From: Dyella_B acidisoli
GTDB taxonomy: Bacteria > Pseudomonadota > Gammaproteobacteria > Xanthomonadales > Rhodanobacteraceae
DNA: 64,000 nucleotides
Assembly (NCBI RefSeq): GCF_049532895.1
Contig: NZ_CP064031.1
Location: 1,116,001 to 1,180,000, forward strand
Reading direction: 5' to 3'
In this document: piece by piece, positions 57,762-64,000 of the stretch
Layout: each line of letters opens with the position of its first letter
Position numbering within the stretch: the first letter of the stretch is position 1
Notes under the pieces: generated by a model
What the model was told of the DNA's origin: nothing
Database searches by the model: none
The model's input: the letters and a program-made list of their open reading frames with translations, nothing else
Position numbers and translations under genes: made by a program

Positions 57762-59684
57762 ATGTTCGGGCTCCCCTTACGTCGACGCACGATCTTGCTG
57801 AGCGGTTTGCTCGCGCTGATCGTCGCCTATTGCAGCATCACTCTGATCACAAGCCGCTGGCTGGCTCCAGAGCGCTTCGACCTGACTCAGGATCGCCTCT
57901 ATACGCTCGCGCCCGGCACACGGCAGATCGTCGATAACGTAGATCGCCCGCTGTGGCTCACGTTGTATTTCTCCCAGCATGCTACGAAAGACCTGCCCAC
58001 GCTGCGTAGCTACGAACAGCGCGTGGCCGAGATGCTGCAGGAAATCGTGGCGCGTTCGCACGGCCGCATCCGCCTGCAGATTGCCGACCCCGTGCCGTAT
58101 TCCGACGACGAAGCCAGCGCGGAAGGCAATGGCCTTACACCACTCAACGGCGGCAGCAATGGCGAACGCATTTTCTTCGGCCTAGTCGGCACCACACGTC
58201 CACCCACCAGCGAGGCGGCACAAGATACGCTGGCTGATTTCCCGCAGCAGGCGCGCGAAAAACGCTTCGATCGTACGCTGGCGATTCCCTTCTTCGATCC
58301 GAACCGGGAAACCTTTCTCGAATACGACGTAGCCAAGTTGCTGTATCAGTTGAGCGAGCCGGAAAAGCCGCGCATCGGTGTGATCACCGAGTTGCCAGTG
58401 ATGGGTGCTCCCGCGCAAGGGGCACAACCTTGGTCAGTAATGCATCAGCTGCAGCAGCTGTTCGATGTGGAAATGATCGACACGGACAAGCTCAAGCACA
58501 TCGACAAGAACATACAAGTGCTGCTGCTGATCCATCCCAAGAACCTCTCCACGGATGTGCAGTACGCGCTTGACCAGTACGTACTCGGGGGCGGGCATTT
58601 GGTGGTGTTCGTCGATCCGTTCTCCGAATCCGATCCCGCGCCGTTGATCGACGATACGACCAGCGCCACCAACAATCACAGCTCGAACCTGCCGCGCCTG
58701 TTTGCCGATTGGGGCGTTTCGTTCAATCCGGACCAGGTTGTGCTCGATCGCGCACGCGCGCTGCAGATTGAGTTAGCCGGGGCTAATCTCGCACATCCGG
58801 CCATGCTTGGCCTGAGCGCATCCGAACTCAATCGCGATGATGTGATCACCGCCAGCCTGCAACGCGTCAACGTATCCACCACTGGGCATTTCGACCTGCT
58901 GCCGGATGCGAACACGCGGCTGATCCCGCTGATGCAAAGCAGCTCCGACGCCGAAGTGGTGCCCACGCAGCGTGTGATCGAAGCAAGCACCAATCCTTCC
59001 AGCCTGCTGGACGGCTATCAGCCGCAGGGCCAGAACTACGTGATCGCTGCCCGTCTGCGCGGCACGTTTGCCAGCGCCTTCCCGGAATTTGCCAAGCGGC
59101 CAGGGCATCTTTCGACCTCGGCGCCTAACGCCGAAGTGATCCTGGTGGCCGATACCGACTTGCTCACTGACCGCCTATGGGTGGAAACACAGAGCTTCCT
59201 CGGCCAGCCGCTGTTGAGCGCATTCGCCAACAACGGCGACTTCATCAACAACATGGTGGACAACCTCAGCGGTTCTTCCGCACTGCTGTCGATTCGCGGG
59301 CGCTCCACCTCGCAACGTCCCTTTACCCGCGTGCAAGGCTTGCGCAGAGTCGCCGACCGCAAGTTCCTCCAGAAAGAAAAGGAGCTGGAAAGCGAGCTTG
59401 CCGACACCAAGCGTCGCCTGGAAGAACTCCAGCCGAGCAAAGGCACGCGCGATACTTCGACCAGTGCGGAACAGAAGCAGGAAATCGAGCAATTCCTGCA
59501 ACGCCAGTTGGCCATCAGCAAGGAGCTGCGTGACGTGCAGCACCAGCTCAATGCCGAGATCGACGCGCTGGGCACGCGGCTGAAGGTGATCAACATCGTG
59601 ATGCTGCCGGCGTTGATTACGCTGGTTGGGTTGATGTATGGCTGGAAGCGTACGCGGCGGAATCGCAGGCAGCGTAGTGGGTGA
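57762..59684 (+). CDS. GldG-family ABC transporter auxiliary protein
   Basis: This 640-aa protein has a TM helix near each end (LSGLLALIVAYCSITLI at the start and VINIVMLPALITLVGLMYGW at the end). The large extracytoplasmic part between is GldG-like: YTLAPGTRQIVDNVDRPLWL, a central DQYVLGGGHLVVFVDPFSE, and a coiled-coil near the end (KEKELESELADTKRRLEELQ). In gliding bacteria GldA/F/G support motility; in Proteobacteria the role of this set is unclear. Confidence 0.9.
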   Translation: MFGLPLRRRTILLSGLLALIVAYCSITLITSRWLAPERFDLTQDRLYTLAPGTRQIVDNVDRPLWLTLYFSQHATKDLPTLRSYEQRVAEMLQEIVARSHGRIRLQIADPVPYSDDEASAEGNGLTPLNGGSNGERIFFGLVGTTRPPTSEAAQDTLADFPQQAREKRFDRTLAIPFFDPNRETFLEYDVAKLLYQLSEPEKPRIGVITELPVMGAPAQGAQPWSVMHQLQQLFDVEMIDTDKLKHIDKNIQVLLLIHPKNLSTDVQYALDQYVLGGGHLVVFVDPFSESDPAPLIDDTTSATNNHSSNLPRLFADWGVSFNPDQVVLDRARALQIELAGANLAHPAMLGLSASELNRDDVITASLQRVNVSTTGHFDLLPDANTRLIPLMQSSSDAEVVPTQRVIEASTNPSSLLDGYQPQGQNYVIAARLRGTFASAFPEFAKRPGHLSTSAPNAEVILVADTDLLTDRLWVETQSFLGQPLLSAFANNGDFINNMVDNLSGSSALLSIRGRSTSQRPFTRVQGLRRVADRKFLQKEKELESELADTKRRLEELQPSKGTRDTSTSAEQKQEIEQFLQRQLAISKELRDVQHQLNAEIDALGTRLKVINIVMLPALITLVGLMYGWKRTRRNRRQRSG

Positions 59685-59763
59685 GGGCGATATGCCGCAG
59701 AAGCACTGCTACGAAGGAGTGTACGCTTCAGGTGGATGTATGTTGTGATGAAAGCATGTGTTC

Positions 59764-59863
59764 CCTCACGGCCGTCATTCCCGCGAAAGCGGGAATCCAT
59801 TCTTCGCTTTCTAGATCACAGCAAGATGGATTTCCGCTTTCGCGGGAATGACGGCCTCTGAGG
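59764..59863. repeat. Family C palindrome pair between GldG-like and CtaG genes
   Basis: CCTCACGGCCGTCATTCCCG then CGAAAGCGGG is mirrored by CCGCTTTCGCGGGAATGACG then GCCTCTGAGG. The arrangement is almost the same as at 47037-47134, although neighbours and orientation differ, so it is a dispersed element. Confidence 0.9.
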
Positions 59864-59917
59864 CGCGAGGACTTCCATCGCAAGCTACAAGTCGCCGGGG
59901 AGTGTTGTAGAACGTCC

Positions 59918-60793
59918 ATGACCGCCATCCTGCTCAAATGGCTAATCCCCTGGGAATTCTCCTGGGTCTTCCTGCTGAGCTTTCTCGGCACATGCGTGCT
60001 GTATTCACGCGGTTGCCGCAAGCTGCCAGTGAGCATCGGTCGCAAAATGGCGTTCTGGTCAGGCATGACAATCGTCTACCTCAGCCTGCACACCTATTTC
60101 GATTTCTACGCTGAGCATGAATTCTTCATGCATCGCATCCAGCAATTGCTGCTGCATCATCTGGCGCCGTTGATGATCGTTGCTTCGTATCCGGGATCAG
60201 TGCTGCGTGCCGGCCTGCCGCTGCGCTGGCGCATCCACGTGCTGCGCCCTGCGCTGCGCGCGTGGCCATGGCGATTGATAAGCGCGGTGCTGCTCAATCC
60301 GGCTGTCGCGACCATCCTGTTCGTCGCCTTTGTTTTAATGTGGCTGATCCCCTCGATGCAGACCATGGCGATGCTCGATTGGCGCATCTATCGCTTCATG
60401 AATTGGTCGATGATCGTCAGCGGCTTCGTGTACTGGTGGCTGGTGCTCGATCATCGTCCACGACCGCCAGGACGCATGATTCCCGGCCTGCGCGTACTGT
60501 CGCCCGGTTTCACCATGGCGCCGCAGATCCTGGCCGGCGCCATCATCACATTCTCCAAAACCGACCTTTACCCGATCTTCGAAATCTGCGGGCGTGCCTT
60601 CAATTTCAACGTGTTTACTGGGCAGCTGATCGGCGGCATCATCATCTGGGTGCCGGCCGCGACGATCGAAACCGTTGGTGGTCTATTGGCGATGCGGCAA
60701 TGGTTGCGGCTTTCGCGCAGCGGACGCATCCGGCGCCAGGCGCGAGCAGTGCAGGCGCTTTCCAACGTTACTGCGGGTGGCGTAAGCCATTGA
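59918..60793 (+). CDS. Cytochrome c oxidase assembly protein, caa3-type CtaG
   Basis: This 291-aa membrane protein has about seven TM helices and the conserved His pattern of caa3_CtaG proteins (FDFYAEHEFFMHRIQQLLLHH), with FTMAPQILAGAIITFSK near the C-terminus. These proteins help insert copper into the CuB site of caa3-type oxidases. The copper genes PCuAC and Sco lie nearby on the other strand. The start is the ATG at 59918. Confidence 0.88.
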   Translation: MTAILLKWLIPWEFSWVFLLSFLGTCVLYSRGCRKLPVSIGRKMAFWSGMTIVYLSLHTYFDFYAEHEFFMHRIQQLLLHHLAPLMIVASYPGSVLRAGLPLRWRIHVLRPALRAWPWRLISAVLLNPAVATILFVAFVLMWLIPSMQTMAMLDWRIYRFMNWSMIVSGFVYWWLVLDHRPRPPGRMIPGLRVLSPGFTMAPQILAGAIITFSKTDLYPIFEICGRAFNFNVFTGQLIGGIIIWVPAATIETVGGLLAMRQWLRLSRSGRIRRQARAVQALSNVTAGGVSH

Positions 60794-60796
60794 GGA

Positions 60797-61555
60797 TTAC
60801 AACACCTGCACGAGCTCGCGCGTCGTGAAGTGTGCTTCCGAGGGATAGCCGAAGGCGTTGTTGATGTAGGTGACGCCATCGAGCATCACGCGACGATTGA
60901 CGTGGCTGTGTCCATACACATGCATGCTTGAGCCGAGTGCGCGAAGTTGCTTATCCAATACGGTAGTGCCCAATACGGGATAGATCTTCCGATGCTTGTC
61001 CGGAATGCGTTCCGGCATAAGGTCGATGCGCGGCAGGAAATGCGAGAAGGTGATGATCTGACCTGCGTGCTGCAGTAAGGGTGTTGATGGCGTAGGGTTA
61101 CGCTCAGTGAAGAACCGCGTCAGCGCGACATCGTCGTGGCCTGGCCACTGGCAGGCGCGGTAGTCGGCCCATGCGGCTTTGAGATAGTCGTCCGCGGCAC
61201 CGAAGGAATAGTCATACCAGCCGAGTAGTGGAATGATCGCAAGATCACCTGCTCGAAAAATATCCCTGCGTACGCCATGCTCGTCTGCAGCTGCCGATAC
61301 GGCATCGAGCTTTTCGAACGAACTATGCATGCGCTCGCGCGTAGTCCACAGATCATGATTGCCGGGCACGAACAGCACGGCAGAAAAGCGTTTTGTCAGT
61401 GTCCCGAATGCTTCATCGAGTAGCGCGAGCCGATCGGACACATCGCCGGCCAGAATCAATACATCGTCGTTGTATTCATGCCGAGACAACTGCTGCAGCC
61501 ATTCGCGATTTGCCGCGTAGTCCAGGTGCAGATCGGAAATCGCAAAAAGACGCAT
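60797..61555 (-). CDS. Metallophosphoesterase (calcineurin-like)
   Basis: This 252-aa protein has the metallophosphoesterase motif series: ISDLHLDY (D, H), LILAGDVSDRL (D), VPGNHDLW (N, H), then ITFSHFLPR and MHVYGHSHVNRR (H residues). These bind two metals and hydrolyse phosphoesters; the substrate is unknown. Its stop is 3 bp from the convergent CtaG stop. It follows the copper genes on the minus strand. Confidence 0.93.
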   Translation of the reverse strand: MRLFAISDLHLDYAANREWLQQLSRHEYNDDVLILAGDVSDRLALLDEAFGTLTKRFSAVLFVPGNHDLWTTRERMHSSFEKLDAVSAAADEHGVRRDIFRAGDLAIIPLLGWYDYSFGAADDYLKAAWADYRACQWPGHDDVALTRFFTERNPTPSTPLLQHAGQIITFSHFLPRIDLMPERIPDKHRKIYPVLGTTVLDKQLRALGSSMHVYGHSHVNRRVMLDGVTYINNAFGYPSEAHFTTRELVQVL

Positions 61556-61567
61556 GGCTTATGTCAT

Positions 61568-62011
61568 TCAATCAGTTGCGTTGGCAGGGCGAACCAGGAA
61601 GGGTATCTGCAAGTGGCTTCCGTCAGCGAAGTTCAGGGTGATATCGACCTTGTCGCCCGGCTTTAAGGGATGTTTCGCTTGCTGCAACATCAGGTGGTAG
61701 CTAGCTGGAACCAATGCAACTTGCCCATGGGCTGGAATAGTCAGGTGATCGAGCATGCGCATCGTGTCACTGCCGCGCGTATCGGTCGAGCTCTGGTGAA
61801 GCATGACTGAGCCATAGGTGCCGCTTTGCGCGGAAACCAGGATTGCGTTGGACGTACCTTGGTTGTTCAGCAGCACATAGCCGCCTGCGGGTAGATCAGC
61901 AGGCAGCAGGCGAATCCATGCGTAACCAGCCTTGATCTGCTCCGCCTGCGTCGCGCATGCAGCGAGCGGCAGCAGCGTCATCAACCATGCAAGAAGTGCA
62001 TGCCGTTTCAT
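61568..62011 (-). CDS. PCuAC-type periplasmic copper chaperone
   Basis: This 147-aa protein has a signal peptide or lipobox-like leader (WLMTLLPLAACA) and the PCuAC copper motif: VMLHQSS, then MRMLDHL and a spaced HLMLQQ. Such chaperones carry Cu(I) to the CuA site of cytochrome oxidase, often together with Sco. It overlaps the Sco gene by 4 bp. Confidence 0.9.
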   Translation of the reverse strand: MKRHALLAWLMTLLPLAACATQAEQIKAGYAWIRLLPADLPAGGYVLLNNQGTSNAILVSAQSGTYGSVMLHQSSTDTRGSDTMRMLDHLTIPAHGQVALVPASYHLMLQQAKHPLKPGDKVDITLNFADGSHLQIPFLVRPANATD

Positions 62012-62619
62012 GTGGCCCCTCCGGGGCTCAGCAACAGGTGCAGGTCATGGATCAGCTTGTCTTGCGAATCTTCCGGAGTTGCAAGCAAGCGTGCATGGCC
62101 GTTGGCGTCGAAAATGTAGATGCCGGAGCTGTGGCTGACGTCATAGCTGCCACCGGATTTGTCAGGTTCGCGACTGAAAGCGGCGCGGTAGCGTTTGGTA
62201 AGTGATTCGATATCGCTTGGCGCACCTGTCAAACCAACGACGCGCGGATCGAACGCGTTGGCGTACGCATGCAATGCCTCCGGCGTATCGCGGGATGGAT
62301 CTACGCTGACGAACAAAATGCGCGCGCCATCAGCGAGGTTGCCCAGCCGCTGCATCACTACATGCAGATGCGCGAGTGTCAGCGGGCAAACATCCGGGCA
62401 ATGCGTGTAGCCGAAATAGAGCAGGGTGACCTTGCCATGGTAATCAGCTGCGGTAACGGCTTTACCTTGATCGTCGGTAAGCCGGAAGGAAAGGTCGGGC
62501 ATATGTCCCGAAATATCGGTGAGCTGCCATGGCGCCGCTTCGTCGTGCCGCTGGCAGGCGGCGAGCATGATTCCGGCGATGAGCAGGCAAACCAGTCGGG
62601 CGAAACGCGAGAGCTTCAT
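62008..62619 (-). CDS. Sco1/SenC-type copper and redox assembly protein
   Basis: This 203-aa thioredoxin-fold protein has a lipobox-like leader (LIAGIMLAAC), YFGYTHCPDVCPLTL with the CxxxC copper motif, LFVSVDPSRDTPEAL, and the conserved His of VSHSSGIYI near the C-terminus. It helps load copper on CuA of cytochrome oxidase. It is upstream of PCuAC in the same transcript and is divergent from the DUF423 gene. Confidence 0.93.
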   Translation of the reverse strand: MKLSRFARLVCLLIAGIMLAACQRHDEAAPWQLTDISGHMPDLSFRLTDDQGKAVTAADYHGKVTLLYFGYTHCPDVCPLTLAHLHVVMQRLGNLADGARILFVSVDPSRDTPEALHAYANAFDPRVVGLTGAPSDIESLTKRYRAAFSREPDKSGGSYDVSHSSGIYIFDANGHARLLATPEDSQDKLIHDLHLLLSPGGAT

Positions 62620-62703
62620 GCAAGAATTCCGGGCGGTGGAACCTGCTCAGGATACGCCACCTGCGATGGTTTCATCCCTTCATCCATCATTGGAAAGCAC
62701 GCA

Positions 62704-63078
62704 ATGCGACAACTTGCCCAAACTCGCGAAGGTCTGATCGTCGGTCTCACTGGAGCGAGCGCGGTATTGCTGGGCGCTTTCGGGGCTCATGCACTCAAGG
62801 ATATGCTTGATGCGGCGCATCGCGAACTTTGGCACACGGCGGTGCAGTATCACTTCTGGCACACCCTGGCCTTAGCGGTTGCCGCGTTGTGCGGTGATGG
62901 CAAGGCACAGCGCATCGCTACGTTGTCATGGATTGTAGGCATTGTGATGTTTTCCGGCAGTCTGTACGCGCTGGCGCTGGGTGCGCCGCGTTGGGTCGGC
63001 ATAGTTACACCATTCGGCGGTGTGGCATTTATCGTGGGCTGGATGGCGTTAGGTGTGGCATTGAAGCGACGCGCATAG
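62704..63078 (+). CDS. DUF423 family membrane protein (YgdD-like)
   Basis: This 124-aa protein has four TM helices. The DUF423 pattern is clear: ASAVLLGAFGAHALKDMLD, TAVQYHFWHTLALAVAALC, then MFSGSLYALALGAPRWVGIVTPFGG. The function is unknown. Its TAG stop (63076-63078) lies in the left edge of a family B palindrome. The ATG at 62704 is used although the open frame extends further upstream. Confidence 0.92.
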   Translation: MRQLAQTREGLIVGLTGASAVLLGAFGAHALKDMLDAAHRELWHTAVQYHFWHTLALAVAALCGDGKAQRIATLSWIVGIVMFSGSLYALALGAPRWVGIVTPFGGVAFIVGWMALGVALKRRA

Positions 63079-63145
63079 GTTGGGGTGCAAACCCCAACAA
63101 ATGTCTGCGCATGGCACGTTAGGGTTTGCGCCCCAGCCTACGTAG
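63075..63145. repeat. Family B palindrome after DUF423
   Basis: ATAGGTTGGGGTGCAAACCC on the left and a diverged right arm (GGGTTTGCGCCCCAGCCTAC) lie between two converging genes. The right arm has more changes than the other copies. Confidence 0.85.
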
Positions 63146-63155
63146 GTCCATGCGC

Positions 63156-63989
63156 TTATCTGGAACCTCCACCTCTGCCGCCACCACCGCCGATTATCGA
63201 ACTATTGGCGGGTGACAGGCCGCCGTACGTCTCGTCATACGTATGTACTGCACTGATCTCGATGCTGCCGAATTCGTTGGTCGCATTGAAGAAGTGCCAG
63301 GGGTTGCCGTCACCGACATCGAGTGCGATGTGTCCGCTGTCGAAATGCAAGGCAGCGGGATCGAAACTGCGCCAGCGGCCACCCACCCAGGCGACCACCC
63401 AGGCATGCGGTACGAACACGCGTATCTTGGTGTCGTAGTGGTCGGTGTAGAGCATGCCTACGACGACACGAGCCGGAATATTTTGCGCGCGCGCCATGGC
63501 AGCGAGTAGCACGGCGAACTCCGCGCAGTTGCCGCGGCGATCGCGCGCTACTTCGAGTGCGGAGGCATAGCCAATATCCAGCCCGATCTGTCTGAGGTAG
63601 CGGCTGACGAAACTGTTCAAGTTGCCCATCATATGCAGCTTGCTCACCGTGTTGCCTGCGGCGAGGGCCGCAAGTTCCTTGATTTCCGGCGTATCGGATT
63701 GCAGCCAGGCGTTGGGCTGCGTATCCGCCGATGTGGGTGGGCTTTGCGCGTCGATAAGACCGCGATAGACATTGATCTGCCATTCGCCGTTACCCAGATC
63801 GATGACGGATTGCTCGTCCGTGGCGATGAATGGTTTGGCGATCGCTTTGTTAGTGACGCGCACGCGGTAGCTGAGAAAATCAGCGAGCATTTCCGGTGTT
63901 ATCGACCGTGGTGAATCCACCATGGCCGAATACATCATGTCCAGGCTCTGAGTGGGTGCTGCCGCGCAGGTTTCGCTGCAGGCGATCAT
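63156..63989 (-). CDS. Transglutaminase-like domain protein (possibly continues past the window end)
   Basis: This protein has a transglutaminase-like core: DRRGNCAEFAVLLAAMARAQ (catalytic Cys), FVPHAWVVAWVGGRW (His), SFDPAALHFD (Asp). The C-terminus is glycine-rich (IIGGGGGRGGGSR). The visible frame starts at an ATG at 63989, but it stays open to the window edge, so the true start may be upstream. Bacterial members can be proteases or amidases; the role here is unknown. Confidence 0.85.
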   Translation of the reverse strand: MIACSETCAAAPTQSLDMMYSAMVDSPRSITPEMLADFLSYRVRVTNKAIAKPFIATDEQSVIDLGNGEWQINVYRGLIDAQSPPTSADTQPNAWLQSDTPEIKELAALAAGNTVSKLHMMGNLNSFVSRYLRQIGLDIGYASALEVARDRRGNCAEFAVLLAAMARAQNIPARVVVGMLYTDHYDTKIRVFVPHAWVVAWVGGRWRSFDPAALHFDSGHIALDVGDGNPWHFFNATNEFGSIEISAVHTYDETYGGLSPANSSIIGGGGGRGGGSR

Positions 63990-64000
63990 ATCTAGCGGGC

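Overview
The window reads as a chromosomal segment of a gamma-proteobacterium of the Xanthomonadales, most likely the Rhodanobacteraceae (Dyella, Rhodanobacter, Frateuria and relatives). This is an inference from gene order and protein content: map/rpsB-tsf-pyrH-frr-uppS-cdsA-rseP-bamA-lpxD-fabZ-lpxA-lpxB-rnhB-dnaE-accA in one block, map-glnD-dapD-(ArsC-like)-dapE beside it, and a GC-rich genome dotted with short palindromic repeats. No rRNA, tRNA, CRISPR array, phage or complete insertion sequence was seen.

Layout. 1-4.8 kb: end of an MFS transporter, tilS, a NYN-domain RNase-like gene, a secreted adenosine-deaminase-like enzyme and a VOC protein. 4.9-25.8 kb: the conserved minus-strand envelope and translation block. 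Two things interrupt it: an AT-richer plus-strand cassette at 6.05-6.95 kb, and a VOC gene between pyrH and tsf. dxr is not between rseP and cdsA, where close relatives and E. coli usually have it. 26-32.6 kb: plus-strand map, glnD, dapD and dapE (initiator-methionine removal, nitrogen sensing, lysine/diaminopimelate synthesis). 32.9-40.2 kb: a penicillin-acylase-family enzyme with a phosphodiester-glycosidase lipoprotein, a NUDIX gene followed by a truncated second NUDIX, and a minus-strand group with a ketoacyl synthase, its own ACP, two small EamA membrane proteins and an esterase. 40.4-51.5 kb: parC, a TraB/GumN protein, cfa, a fluoride-riboswitch-controlled crcB/DUF190 unit, a GT9 glycosyltransferase and the min operon. 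51.7-60 kb: a DesK/NarL-type two-component system, an anchored SRPBCC protein, a HigBA module and a GldA/F/G-like ABC system. 60-64 kb: copper and cytochrome-oxidase assembly genes (CtaG, PCuAC, Sco), DUF423 and a partial transglutaminase-like gene.

The strongest candidate for an undescribed system is the pair at 6056-6948. A leaderless GH23/SLT-fold peptidoglycan hydrolase is followed 5 bp later by a signal-peptide-bearing protein carrying a CxPHxC motif like that of the lysozyme inhibitor Ivy. The arrangement is that of an interbacterial effector with its periplasmic immunity protein, inserted at the normally continuous accA-dnaE junction. Other notable points are the fluoride riboswitch that appears to drive cfa as well as crcB, the ACP/KAS/EamA/esterase cassette, and three recurrent palindromic repeat families. 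These repeats supply the ends of several reading frames (rnhB, lpxB, the GT9 gene, the KAS, DUF423) and sit at the break point of the truncated NUDIX gene.
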